Shown here piece after piece: positions 17,264-26,299 of a DNA stretch of 64,000 nt. Within the stretch, counting starts at the first letter, position 1; the number at the start of each line of letters is the position of its first letter. Both the position numbers and the translations under genes were made by a program. Source of the DNA: Streptomyces albicerus (lineage in GTDB: Bacteria > Actinomycetota > Actinomycetes > Streptomycetales > Streptomycetaceae); assembly GCF_008905045.1 (NCBI RefSeq), contig NZ_VWMY01000032.1, positions 62,001 to 126,000 on the forward strand, given 5' to 3'. The notes below the pieces were generated by a model. It made no database searches. It was not told the DNA's origin and saw nothing but the letters and a program-made list of their open reading frames with translations.

Positions 17264-19447
17264 ATGTCTCCCACCCGCGGCGCAGCCGTGTCCCTTGCCC
17301 CGCCCGCACCGGGCCGGCCAGATAGACCACGCGTCGGCCGGTTCGGCGCCCTGGCCGGCTGGGCACAGCGCCACCGCTGGGCCGCCCTGCTGCTCTGGGT
17401 GGCCGTCCTGGCCGCCGTCACGCTGGGTTCGCAAGCCACAGGCTCCGCGTACCAGAACGACTTCTCCCTGCCGGGCACCGATTCTCAAGCCGCCACCGAC
17501 CTGTACAAAAAGCACGGCTCCGCCCAGGCCGGCGACAGCGTCGAGATCGTGCTGAAGGACGGCCAGGGCATCGACGGCAGCAAGGCCGCTGTCGAGAAGA
17601 TGCTGGCCGAGGTGAAAGGGCTGCCGAGCGTCGCCGGTGTACGCAGCCCGTACGCCGATGCCTCCGCCGTGTCCAAGGACGGCACGATCGGCTACGCCAC
17701 CGTGACTCTCGACGGCAAGGCCGAAGCAGTGCCCAAGGAGGACGTCACCGCGATCATCGACACCGCCAAGGGTGCCGAAGCGGACGGGCTCCAGGTCGAG
17801 CTCGGCGGCGATGCCGTGCGCGGCGCCGAGGAGAAGGGAAGCCCGACCGCAGAACTGGCCGGCATCGTGGCCGCCGTGGTCATCCTCGGGCTGCTCTTCG
17901 GCTCCATGGTGGCCGCCGCCGTACCGCTGATCACCGCCCTCTTCGCAGTCGGCACCGCCCTCGGCCTGATCGTGCTCGCCTCGCACGTCTTCACCATCGC
18001 CGACTTCACGCCACCCATCACGATGCTCGTCGGACTCGGCGTCGGCGTCGACTACGCTTTGCTGATCTTCTACCGCTACCGGCAAGAACTCACCAACGGC
18101 GCCGCGCCGGCGGAAGCCACCAGCAAGGCCCTGGACGCCGCCGGCCGCACGGTCTTCTTCGCCGGCTGCACCGTGATCATCGCCCTGCTGGGACTGGTCG
18201 CGCTCGGCCTCGGCTCGCTGCAGGGCGTGGCCCTCGCCCTGGCACTGACCGTGCTGACCACCATGGCAGCCTCGCTGGTCCTGCTGCCCGCGCTGCTGGC
18301 GTTCTTCGGCAAGCGCATCCAGCGCCACGTGCTGAAGCATGCGGCCCAGGCCGCGGCCAAAGGCAAGGCCGAAGGGCGCCGCTGGCGAGCCCTGGCCTCA
18401 GCTGTGCAACGCCGTCCGCTGCCGGCGCTGCTGGTCGCCGTCCTCGCCATGCTGGCCCTGTCCGCACCGGCACTGGGCATGCGCCTGGGCTTCGCCGACG
18501 CGGGCAACGACCCGAAGACCTCAACCTCCAAGCAGGCCTACGACCTGCTCGCCGAGGGCTTCGGCCCGGGCTTCAACGGTCCGCTGATCGTCTTGGCACA
18601 GGGCGACGAGGCCGCCGGCCAAGCCGTGCAGTCCGAGCTGACCAAGGTCGAAGGCGTGGCCGCGGCCAGCCCTGCGCTGCCCTCCGAGGACGGTGTCCTG
18701 TCCACCGTGATCGTCTACCCGACGACAGCACCGCAGGACGCGGGCACCACCGATCTCGTGCATCACCTGCGCGAGGACGTGGCCCCGGGGCTGGAGCGCG
18801 ACACCGGTGCCGAGATCCTGGTCGGCGGCTCTACCGCCGCCTCCCAGGACTTCGCGGACACGGTCTCCCAGCGGCTGCCGCTGTTCGTCGCCGTCGTCGT
18901 CGGGCTGTCATCGCTGCTGCTGATGCTGGTCTTCCGGTCGGTGCTGATCCCCATCAAGGCAGCCCTGCTGAACCTGCTCTCGATCTCCGCCGCGCTCGGC
19001 GCCATGACCCTGGTGTTCCAACACGGCTTGTTCGGCGTCCAGCCAGGGCCGATCGAAGCCTTCCTCCCCGTGCTGATCTTCGCGATCGTGTTCGGGCTAT
19101 CCATGGACTACGAGGTGTTCCTGGTCTCGCGGATCCACGAGGAATGGGAACGAACGAAGAACCACTCCCTCGCGGTACGGGAAGGACTGGCCTCCACCGG
19201 CAAGGTCATCACGGCGGCCGGAGCCATCATGATCGTGGTGTTCGGAGCCTTCATGCTGAGCCCCGACCGCATGCTCCAGCAATTCGGACTCGGCCTCGCC
19301 GTGGCGATCCTGATGGACGCGCTGGTCATCCGCTGCCTGATCGTCCCGGCCGTCATGCAACTGTTCGGCAAGTGGGCCTGGTGGATGCCCGCCCCGCTCG
19401 CCCGGCGGCTGCCCAAGGTGGCGCTCGAACGCCCCGCAGAAGGCTGA
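17264..19447 (+). CDS. MMPL family RND-type transporter
   Basis: 727 residues from ATG 17264, with GAGG eight bases upstream. The layout is the duplicated MMPL plan: one N-terminal helix (~41-60), a ~130-residue extracellular loop, five helices (~195-345), a second helix and loop (~385-530), and five more helices. The conserved MLVGLGVGVDYALLIFYRYR and its second-half counterpart FGLSMDYEVFLVSRIHEEWE carry the Asp-Tyr proton-relay pairs. Such actinobacterial pumps export lipids or secondary metabolites. Likely co-regulated with the preceding two-component system. Confidence 0.92.
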   Translation: MSPTRGAAVSLAPPAPGRPDRPRVGRFGALAGWAQRHRWAALLLWVAVLAAVTLGSQATGSAYQNDFSLPGTDSQAATDLYKKHGSAQAGDSVEIVLKDGQGIDGSKAAVEKMLAEVKGLPSVAGVRSPYADASAVSKDGTIGYATVTLDGKAEAVPKEDVTAIIDTAKGAEADGLQVELGGDAVRGAEEKGSPTAELAGIVAAVVILGLLFGSMVAAAVPLITALFAVGTALGLIVLASHVFTIADFTPPITMLVGLGVGVDYALLIFYRYRQELTNGAAPAEATSKALDAAGRTVFFAGCTVIIALLGLVALGLGSLQGVALALALTVLTTMAASLVLLPALLAFFGKRIQRHVLKHAAQAAAKGKAEGRRWRALASAVQRRPLPALLVAVLAMLALSAPALGMRLGFADAGNDPKTSTSKQAYDLLAEGFGPGFNGPLIVLAQGDEAAGQAVQSELTKVEGVAAASPALPSEDGVLSTVIVYPTTAPQDAGTTDLVHHLREDVAPGLERDTGAEILVGGSTAASQDFADTVSQRLPLFVAVVVGLSSLLLMLVFRSVLIPIKAALLNLLSISAALGAMTLVFQHGLFGVQPGPIEAFLPVLIFAIVFGLSMDYEVFLVSRIHEEWERTKNHSLAVREGLASTGKVITAAGAIMIVVFGAFMLSPDRMLQQFGLGLAVAILMDALVIRCLIVPAVMQLFGKWAWWMPAPLARRLPKVALERPAEG

Positions 19448-19542
19448 CGACCCACCCGAAAGAGCCGGCCCCCTGATAGGCCGATCCCAATGATCGTCGC
19501 TTCACGCGGTCGGTTCGATCGGGCGGCGAGGAGTCCGCACAT

Positions 19543-19573
19543 AGCGCTCGGCTGGGGTGTCCAGCCGAGCGCT
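19543..19573 (+). terminator. Terminator after MMPL gene
   Basis: AGCGCTCGGCTGG (19543-19555) pairs perfectly with CCAGCCGAGCGCT (19561-19573) around GGTGT, 96 bases after the MMPL stop. The 13-bp stem could also serve the convergent gene ending at 19717. The rest of 19448-19716 shows no gene. Confidence 0.7.
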
Positions 19574-19716
19574 GTGGCTGGACGGCTGTTGAGTTCAGCG
19601 GCGACTGGGCGCCGTCGCGGGAGGCGTTCGAAGCCTCAACTCACGTTCGCAGGAGCATCGTTGGTTCCCTTACCTGCCGCACTCGACCTCCCTCCGCGCC
19701 CTGCAGATCAAGAGAC

Positions 19717-20319
19717 TCAGACGTCGTTCCTGAGTCGGTCGCGCTGAATCCGGTGGGCGAGGGTGCGACGCACAGAGGCCGCCCCGGTCGCAGCGACCTT
19801 CGCGGGAATGTCGAGACCGCGGCCGATCTCGTCGTACGCCTTCCGGAAGCTGCCGGGCAGTTGGGCCTGGTGCAGCGTCAGGTCCTCTTCGACGAGGCGC
19901 CGCAACTCGTCGACGTTCTGGGGTGTGAAGCGCTTCTTGCCCCGGGCGATGGCGTGGACGTAGCGCGCGCAGCGGGCGGTCTCTTCGAAGGCTTCGGAAA
20001 TTTCCTCGGCGAGGCCCCACAGGCGCCCTTCGAGCCAGGGCACGTCCTGCTGGTCGAGAGAGAAGCTCGTCGTCGGCAGCGGGTCGCCCGTCTTGTACTT
20101 CGTCACCTGCTTGGACACGGCGGGCTGACTCATGTCGGTCAGCCGGGCAATCCTTTCCTGGGTCCAGCCGAGGCCGACGAACAGCTTGATCATCTCGGCC
20201 CGTAGCTTCCGCATCTCCTCGCCCGCACGGATGACCTCGTTCATGTCGGCCAGCATCCGCTCGGCCTGTTCCTCGGTCAGCGACTCGAGGTTCTGCCGCG
20301 TGTCGTGTTCCCCTGCCAT
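19717..20319 (-). CDS. Helix-turn-helix (sigma-factor-like) DNA-binding protein
   Basis: 200 residues. After a helical N-terminus, the helix-turn-helix LGWTQERIARLTDMSQPAVS lies at ~50-69 with a basic KQVTKYKTG tail. The rest is predominantly helical and acidic with no known ligand fold. It diverges from the alpha/beta hydrolase gene, and the space between holds an inverted repeat of CCCGGTTATA, the likely operator. Probably a local cytoplasmic repressor of both genes. Confidence 0.75.
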   Translation of the reverse strand: MAGEHDTRQNLESLTEEQAERMLADMNEVIRAGEEMRKLRAEMIKLFVGLGWTQERIARLTDMSQPAVSKQVTKYKTGDPLPTTSFSLDQQDVPWLEGRLWGLAEEISEAFEETARCARYVHAIARGKKRFTPQNVDELRRLVEEDLTLHQAQLPGSFRKAYDEIGRGLDIPAKVAATGAASVRRTLAHRIQRDRLRNDV

Positions 20320-20321
20320 GG

Positions 20322-20374
20322 CCCGGTTATATACCCAAGCCCCGACGGGGGCATAACTGAGTTGTATAACCGGG
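20322..20374. promoter_or_regulatory. Divergent operator/promoter region with CCCGGTTATA inverted repeat
   Basis: CCCGGTTATA at 20322-20331 is repeated in inverse as TATAACCGGG at 20365-20374, with extra CATAAC (20352-20357) and GTTATG (20374-20379) half-sites between and beside them. The arrangement sits exactly between the two divergent genes. Confidence 0.6.
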
Positions 20375-20397
20375 TTATGACTGACAGGATCCGGCGC

Positions 20398-21225
20398 ATG
20401 CCCACCTTCTCCGCACCTGACGGATCACAGCTCGCCTACCGCGTGATCGGTGACGGCGCCCCGGTCGTCTGCCTCCCGGGAGGCCCAACCGACTCCGCCT
20501 ACCTCGGCGACCTCGGTGGCCTGTCCACGCACCGACAGCTGATCCTTCTGGACCTCCGAGGCACTGGCCGGTCCGCGACTCCCGAAGACACCTCCTCCTA
20601 CCGCTGCGACCGCCTGGTCGACGACGTCGAAGCGCTGCGTGCCCACCTCGGACTCCCCCGGATCGATCTGCTCGCCCACTCCGCCGGCACGAATATCGCG
20701 ACGCAGTACGCGGCCCGGCACCCGGAGCGCCTCAGCAGACTTGCCCTGATCGGACCCAGCCCCCGAGCCGTCGGCATCGCGATCACCGGGGAGATGCGAC
20801 GCGAGCTGGCGCAACGTCGAAGCAGCGAGCCGTGGTTCCCGGCGGCATTCGCCGCCCTGGAGGCGATCGCAGATGGCACGGGCAGCGATTGGGAGGCCAT
20901 CGCACCCTTCTTTTGGGGCCGTTGGGACGCCGCGGCACAGGAGCACCACCGGACCGGGCAGCCGAGCAACAAGGAAGCCGTCGCTCTCTTCGCCACCGAG
21001 GGCGCCTTCCATCCCGAGACCACGCGTGCGGCGCTCGCCGGATGCGAGGCACCAGTCCTGCTCCTCACCGGCGAGTTCGACCTCAACAGCCCTCCTGAGT
21101 CGGCGGCCGAGTTCGCTGCGCTGTTCCCCGATGCCACGCTCGCGGTGCAGCCGGGAGCGGGCCACTACCCCTGGCTCGACGACGCCGACCGGTTCGCGGC
21201 GACCACCGCAGCATTTTGTCGGTGA
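20398..21225 (+). CDS. Alpha/beta hydrolase
   Basis: 275 residues from ATG 20398, chosen because relatives begin MPTFSAPDGxxLAY and AGGA lies upstream; ATG 20377 falls inside the operator. The fold shows the oxyanion VVCLPGGPTDSAY, the nucleophile in LLAHSAGTNIA (GxSxG variant H-S-A-G), the acid in LTGEFDLNSPP, and the His in GAGHYPWLDD. No signal peptide. This is the proline-iminopeptidase/epoxide-hydrolase branch; substrate unknown. The 3' end is directly joined to a headless MerR fragment. Confidence 0.85.
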   Translation: MPTFSAPDGSQLAYRVIGDGAPVVCLPGGPTDSAYLGDLGGLSTHRQLILLDLRGTGRSATPEDTSSYRCDRLVDDVEALRAHLGLPRIDLLAHSAGTNIATQYAARHPERLSRLALIGPSPRAVGIAITGEMRRELAQRRSSEPWFPAAFAALEAIADGTGSDWEAIAPFFWGRWDAAAQEHHRTGQPSNKEAVALFATEGAFHPETTRAALAGCEAPVLLLTGEFDLNSPPESAAEFAALFPDATLAVQPGAGHYPWLDDADRFAATTAAFCR

Positions 21226-21600
21226 CAGCACGTTCTGGAGTATCGGAGAGGCCGCCCGGAAGACCGGGTTGACGGTGAAGCCGATCCGGCACTGGTCCGA
21301 CATCGGGGTCGTACACCCGGCGCACAGGACTGCGGCCGGCTACCCGCTGTACGGCACGGAGGCCCTGGCCCGTCTGCAGCTGGCGCAGACACTGCGGGGG
21401 CTGGGTCTGGGCCTGGCGATGATCCGGGACGTACTGGAGCGCGAGGACACCCTGCCGCAAGTGGCCGCGACGCCCGTCGACACGCTGGAGGCACAGATCC
21501 GCACACTGCGGTCGCAGCAAGCGGTACTGCACTCCGCCACCCGCCGCAACGCCACTGCCAAGGGACTCAACACAGCTCGAAGTCGCCTCCGACACGAACG
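21226..21600 (+). pseudogene. MerR-family regulator, headless fragment
   Basis: The frame reads FWSIGEAARKTGLTVKPIRH then WSDIGVVHPAHRTAAGYPLY and LQLAQTLRGLGLGLAMIRDV, a MerR DNA-binding domain and the start of its coiled coil. No start codon exists in frame before the winged helix, and the sequence degenerates after about 21580 with no effector domain. It therefore looks like a regulator truncated at both ends. Confidence 0.7.
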
Positions 21601-21652
21601 TGGAGAGGTACTGGCAGTTGTGGCCCTTGCCTGGAGGCGATTGCTCCGCAGG

Positions 21653-22573
21653 TCAACGCACTCTCGTCGTCCGGTCGCGGTCACGGCCTGTCATGGATTC
21701 AGATGCTGCCTTGAAGGCTTGCAGGAGGGGACGGTCGTCTCCTCGGCGGGTGGCCATGAAGATCCGGCTCACTGTAGGAGGCCCGTCGAGTTCGAGCCTT
21801 CGGGCGCCTGCGGGGAGCAGCGTCGTGACGCTGTAGGGGGCGATGGTGACGCCGAGGCCGGCCGCGACGAACATGATGATGGTGTGCCAGTTCGAGCACT
21901 CCTGCGCGACCTGGACATCGATGCCGGCGTTCCGCAGCGGCTGGGTGTTCATGTCGAACGCGTGAGTTCCTGCTGAACGCGGAAACAGGATCAGCGGGTC
22001 TGCGGCCAGCACCCTTGCTTCCACGTGGTCACATCTTGCGGCGGGGTGCTCGGTGGGGATGACGGCGACGAACCGTTCCGATGCCAGTAGGGAAAGGTCG
22101 ATGTCGTCTCGCTCCTCGGCGTCCCGCACGATCCCGACGTCGGCGGTGCCCCGCTCCAGGGCCGCCAGGACATCGGTGGTGAAGCCGTCGTGCAGTTTGA
22201 CCTGGACGTCCGGGCGGCGGCGGGAGAATTCGCGGAGGTGTTCGCTGACGATCGCGGTGGCGGAGGTGATGAAGGCGACATCCAGGCGGCCGGCCTCGCC
22301 GCGGCCGACACGGCCGGCCTCGTCGAGGTCGGCCGCCAGACGGTCCAGAACGTTCCGGGCCCTTGGCTGGAACGCCGCTCCCGCCTCTGTGAGGTGAACG
22401 CTGCGGGAGGTCCGCCGGAACAGCTCAACGCCGACGATCTTCTCAAGCTGTCTGATCTGCTGGGACAGGGCGGGCTGAGCGATGTGCAGGCGCTGAGCGG
22501 CACGGCCGAAGTGCAGTTCCTCGGCCAGAGCCAGGAAGTACCGCAGATGGCGGAGCTCGATTCGCTGATCCAT
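21653..22573 (-). CDS. LysR family transcriptional regulator
   Basis: 306 residues. N-terminal winged helix (IELRHLRYFLALAEELHFGR, then AAQRLHIAQPALSQQIRQLE) followed by the two-lobed co-inducer domain (FITSATAIVSEHLREF, GTADVGIVRD, FVAAGLGVTIAPYSVTTLLP). It diverges from the GNAT gene at 22672 across 98 bases that contain long dyads, the usual arrangement of a LysR regulator with its target. Confidence 0.9.
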   Translation of the reverse strand: MDQRIELRHLRYFLALAEELHFGRAAQRLHIAQPALSQQIRQLEKIVGVELFRRTSRSVHLTEAGAAFQPRARNVLDRLAADLDEAGRVGRGEAGRLDVAFITSATAIVSEHLREFSRRRPDVQVKLHDGFTTDVLAALERGTADVGIVRDAEERDDIDLSLLASERFVAVIPTEHPAARCDHVEARVLAADPLILFPRSAGTHAFDMNTQPLRNAGIDVQVAQECSNWHTIIMFVAAGLGVTIAPYSVTTLLPAGARRLELDGPPTVSRIFMATRRGDDRPLLQAFKAASESMTGRDRDRTTRVR

Positions 22574-22621
22574 AGTTTGAGCTTATTGATTGAGCCTGGG
22601 ACTTGTATTGGACATATGGAT
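22568..22621. promoter_or_regulatory. Divergent LysR control region
   Basis: ATCCATA (22568-22574) is inverted as TATGGAT (22615-22621), and between them lies an AT-rich TTGAGCTTATTGATTGA stretch that fits the T-N11-A idea of LysR boxes. The region is much AT-richer than its surroundings, as expected for paired promoters. Confidence 0.5.
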
Positions 22622-22671
22622 GAGTGGGGCGGAGGCTACGGGGAGCCACATCAGAAAGGGAAACCCGTCTC

Positions 22672-23169
22672 ATGCCGCACGCCTCTGCCCCGACCATGGT
22701 TTCCTCGATCGGCTCACAGAGTGACGCCGACGCGTTCTACGCGCTGAACGAGGAGTGGATCTCGCGCCTGTTCACCCTGGAGGAAGAGGACCGGGCTGTT
22801 CTCGGGGATCCGTTCGGCCGCATCGTGGGCCCGGGCGGCGACGTGCTCGTGGCGCGTGAGCCGGGCAGCGGCACGGTAGTCGGGTGCATCGCACTGCTGG
22901 CTTATCCGGACGCCGTGTTCGAGCTGGCGAAGATGGCCGTGGCTCCCGCCGCGCAAGGACGCGGCATCGGCCGCCGACTCATAGCCGCAGCGATCGACCG
23001 CGCCCAGGCCCTCGGTGGGGTCCGGCTGTTCCTGGGCACGAACAGCAAGCTGGCCCCCGCCATTCACCTCTACGAGGACGCGGGGTTCGTCCGGATCACC
23101 CGTGACCGTCTCCCAGTGTCCGACTATTACGCACGCGCCGACATCCTTATGGAAATGGAACTGGAGTGA
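22672..23169 (+). CDS. GNAT family N-acetyltransferase
   Basis: 165 residues from ATG 22672 (AAAGGG upstream). The acetyl-CoA loop appears as VAPAAQGRGIGRRLIAAAID (Q/RxxGxG/A), preceded by the FELAKMAV strand and followed by LFLGTNSKLAPAIHLYEDAG, a pattern seen in MarR/PhnO-like acetyltransferases. Soluble; the amine substrate is unknown. Probably controlled by the divergent LysR gene. Confidence 0.87.
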   Translation: MPHASAPTMVSSIGSQSDADAFYALNEEWISRLFTLEEEDRAVLGDPFGRIVGPGGDVLVAREPGSGTVVGCIALLAYPDAVFELAKMAVAPAAQGRGIGRRLIAAAIDRAQALGGVRLFLGTNSKLAPAIHLYEDAGFVRITRDRLPVSDYYARADILMEMELE

Positions 23170-23205
23170 TTCTGGCGATCATGGAGTTGCGGCGCTCTGT
23201 GATCG

Positions 23206-23925
23206 GTGGGGAGACCTGTGCCTGGCCTGCCATCACGGCTGACCGAACCGCTCTGGAGCCAACTCGCCGCCCAACTGCCCGAGCGGCCGGAGTACCACCC
23301 GGACCATCCGCTGGGCTGCCACCGCCAACGCATCAGCGGCCGGATCGTCTTCGGCCAAAATGCTGTAGTTCCTGCGCTTCGGTTTGCTCCTGCCGGGCGA
23401 TCACCGACACGACCTGCTCGGCCACCACGATCCGCAACCGCCGCGACGAGTGGATCCGGCTCGGCATCTTCACCAGGCTCAAGCAGGTCGTACTCGCTTC
23501 CTACGACCGGATCGTCGCCCTCGTCCTCGACCAGATCGCCGTCGACGGCTCGATCCCCAAAGCCAGCTGCGGCGGCGAGGCCGCCGCGCGTTCCCCGGTC
23601 GACCGCGGCAAACAGTGCCTGAAACGCTCCGGCATGACGGACGGTCACGGCATTCCACAGCGCCGCGTCCTGACCGGAGCCAACCGCCACGACTCCCCGT
23701 CTGCTCACTGCTCGCTGCTCGCTGCTCGCCCCGACCCTGGACCACTTGGACGACGTCGGACCGCTGCCCGACGGCATCACCGTCCACCTGGACGCCGGCT
23801 AGAGCGCCGGACCACCGTCATCGGCGCGGCTTCGACCTCTCCGACAGCACCATCACCGTACGTAGCCTGATCCGCCAGGCATGGACGACCCACCGCTGGG
23901 ACGGACGCCCGCGCTGCGCAGGAGT
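23206..23925 (+). pseudogene. IS5-family transposase remnant
   Basis: Pieces of an IS5 transposase are spread over different plus-strand frames: LPSRLTEPLWSQLAAQLPER at the start, then DQIAVDGSIPKASCGGEAA (the first DDE Asp region), GITVHLDAG before a stop at 23800, and ITVRSLIRQAWTTHRWDGRP at the C-terminus. At least three frameshifts and a stop make it inactive. The 23926-24188 stretch after it shows no gene. Confidence 0.75.
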
Positions 23926-24188
23926 AGTTCCGCAGGCCGGCGGGCCGCAGCGACGTATGGGGAGTGAGGCCCGGCCCCGAGTGGATCAGCGTCCTCTGGG
24001 CTGAATGTCAGGCGAATGCTCTGCGCCTGCGTGTCACAGCAACGGGACATGCTCGGTCAATGGTGCTGTGGCGTGCCGTAGGCCTCACCTGCATCCGGTA
24101 TTCGATTGCGATCACCGCACTGCTGTGAGGCAGGCACCGCCGTGATCTTCGCCCAAGACCACATGAGGTAACGAAGGGATGATGAAAG

Positions 24189-24602
24189 ATGACACTTCAC
24201 AGTGACTTCCCCGCACCCGAGCACGGCCTCCTCCTCACGCACTTCCTGACCGTGCGCGACGTCGCCGTCTCGCGGCGGTTCTACGCCGACGTCTTCAGCG
24301 GCGAGGTCGTGATGGACGAGAACCCGGCGATGGTGAAGGTCGCCAACAGCTGGATCATCATGAATGTGGGAGGCGGGCCCACCCCCGACAAACCGGACGT
24401 CACCTTGGACGTGCCCCAGAGCGGCGAGCGGGTGTCCAGTTTCCTGAACGTGCGTGTGGCGGACATGGCCGGCTTCTACGCGCATGCCGTCGCGAAGGGC
24501 GCCCAATTTCTCACCGAACCCGTCGCCTACACCTCCGAGCTGCGCTGCTATCTACGCGACCCCGACGGTTACCTCATCGAGGTGGGCCAGTCCACCCGCT
24601 GA
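24189..24602 (+). CDS. VOC family (glyoxalase-like) protein
   Basis: 137 residues with HFLTVRDVAVSRRFYADVF (first half, His ligand) and a C-terminal YLRDPDGYLIEVGQ (Glu ligand), the two hallmark strands of vicinal-oxygen-chelate enzymes. Between them FLNVRVADMAGFYAHAVAKG forms the second module. Cytoplasmic; small-molecule substrate unknown. GAAGGGATGATGAAAG precedes ATG 24189. Confidence 0.87.
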   Translation: MTLHSDFPAPEHGLLLTHFLTVRDVAVSRRFYADVFSGEVVMDENPAMVKVANSWIIMNVGGGPTPDKPDVTLDVPQSGERVSSFLNVRVADMAGFYAHAVAKGAQFLTEPVAYTSELRCYLRDPDGYLIEVGQSTR

Positions 24603-24797
24603 TCAGGGGAATCCTGGCCAGTCCGCCTGCAGACTCGTGATCGCCATTCACGTTGACCGTCCTTAAGCGTGACTATTACTGAGCTTGGCCCATCAAGGTC
24701 TGAGCTCCGGTGCCGCCTCGGCCCAAACGCGCGGGTCACCGGCCTCGTCTGCCCGCGGCAGGGTGTACCGGACTGACCCTGAAGGGCGGATGTCAGT

Positions 24798-24828
24798 AAC
24801 CCCACCAAGATCAGGTCTTGGTGGGGTT
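24798..24828. terminator. Strong hairpin, likely terminator
   Basis: AACCCCACCAAGA (24798-24810) pairs exactly with TCTTGGTGGGGTT (24816-24828) around TCAGG. It stands about 200 bases after the VOC gene and 270 bases after it the next gene ends on the other strand. No other feature was recognised in 24603-25098. Confidence 0.65.
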
Positions 24829-25098
24829 CGTCGTTCGCCTGGCAGCTGGGCGGCCTTTGCATGATCGTGTCTTCTCGCTGAAGTCGACAGTCGATCAGCC
24901 GCTTCATAGGTGGTGCAGGCAGCAACCGCGCCCCCGGTCCTGACCGCTGCCGGCACCACAGTGGACCAGAGCCCGAGAAGGGACAGCACTTCGACAGTGG
25001 TCCGGGAGGTGTCTGGCCGTCGGCGCCAACGCGGAATGTTCACGGATTCGGGCAGCACCGGACCGGGCCTTCCTCGCGCGTCGAGTGTGGCGGGGGGC

Positions 25099-26079
25099 TC
25101 AGCGCCAGTCGTCGATCACGTACGCGTCGGGGTGGCTGTAGCCGGGTTCGTTGGGCCTGTGCATCGTCACGCCCTGCAACCAGGTGCGGAACCCGCGGTC
25201 GACCATTCGCCGGTAGGCATCCTGGCGGGCCAGGTTCATTCCGGCGTCCAATTGGCCCAGGCCGCGCTCGGCGGCGAGCCGCTCGCACGCGTTGAGCAGT
25301 CGTTCGAACCGGTCGGCCGCCTCCGGGCCAGGGCGCACGGCGCCGAATTTGACGAAGCACACGTCCTCTCCGGCCTCCGACCCGGCACCGCAGTGGCAGA
25401 CGGCCAGGGCATCGAGCTCGGATCCGGCCCCCTGGAGCAGGATGGTGTCACCGAGTCCCTGCGCGTGCGCGGCCACGATCTCACGTTCCAGGCTCAGGCC
25501 CTCGAACACGGCCCCGGTCAGTGTGCGACAGAGGCTCAGGGCGTCGACCTGCTCGGCGGCGGGAAGCTCGCCGTACAGCACTCGGCCGGGGACCTCGACG
25601 CTGCCTGCGACCTGCTTCTTCATGATGGCTGTGAGGAATCGGGGCCAGAAACCGTACCGGCGGTAGAGCTCAAGGTGCTTCGGACTGTTCGAGAAGGTGA
25701 ACAGGCCCAGGTAGCGGTTCTCCCAGGTGCCGAAGCAGTCCATGACCGGCTCCATCAGGCGCGTGCCGATGCCCCGGTCCCACAGGTCCGGACGTACGGT
25801 CAGTGGGCCGAAGTACCCGACGCTGCCCCAGTTGACGGCGAAGTTCGATGCAACGACTTCGCCCTCGACCGTCGCTGCGAAGGCCGCCTGTGGATCGGCC
25901 GCCCAGCGAGTGCGGACATAGTCGGCGGTCCCGAAGAACGTCTTCGGCTCGGGAGCCCCGAGGAACGTCCCGAAGGCGACCCTGAAGATCTCGTCGGCCT
26001 GATCCAGGTCCGCCTCACCCAGCGGGCGGACCGACACAGGGACCGTGCCACTCTTGCGCTCCTCTGTCGGTGTGATCAT
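25099..26079 (-). CDS. GNAT family N-acetyltransferase with extra C-terminal domain
   Basis: 326 residues from ATG 26079, chosen for AAGGAGAG just upstream. The N-terminal ~170 residues are a typical GNAT domain with FGPLTVRPDLWDRGIGTRLM (acetyl-CoA loop) and LELYRRYGFWPRFL. The C-terminal ~150 residues (ALAVCHCGAGSEAGEDVCFV, later GLGQLDAGMNLARQDAYRRM, VDRGFRT) look like a second, degenerate acetyltransferase-like lobe without a clear CoA loop. Soluble. Substrate unknown. Confidence 0.85.
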   Translation of the reverse strand: MITPTEERKSGTVPVSVRPLGEADLDQADEIFRVAFGTFLGAPEPKTFFGTADYVRTRWAADPQAAFAATVEGEVVASNFAVNWGSVGYFGPLTVRPDLWDRGIGTRLMEPVMDCFGTWENRYLGLFTFSNSPKHLELYRRYGFWPRFLTAIMKKQVAGSVEVPGRVLYGELPAAEQVDALSLCRTLTGAVFEGLSLEREIVAAHAQGLGDTILLQGAGSELDALAVCHCGAGSEAGEDVCFVKFGAVRPGPEAADRFERLLNACERLAAERGLGQLDAGMNLARQDAYRRMVDRGFRTWLQGVTMHRPNEPGYSHPDAYVIDDWR

Positions 26080-26299
26080 CGCTCTCTCCTTCCCGATCCC
26101 CTTCATCGCACCACGGGCGTGCGCCGCAGGCGAGGCGAAAGTCCCCACATACCCAGGGGCCGAGGACCCGGCAGGTCTGCCCTGCCTGTCCGCCGGGAAC
26201 TGCGGCAGTCACCAGGCCGCATACCGACCATCAACAAGACCAACGGGACACAGTGAGAGACCCTCTCCGGGCTTCGCGCGCTATCAACCGGAGGGAGGG

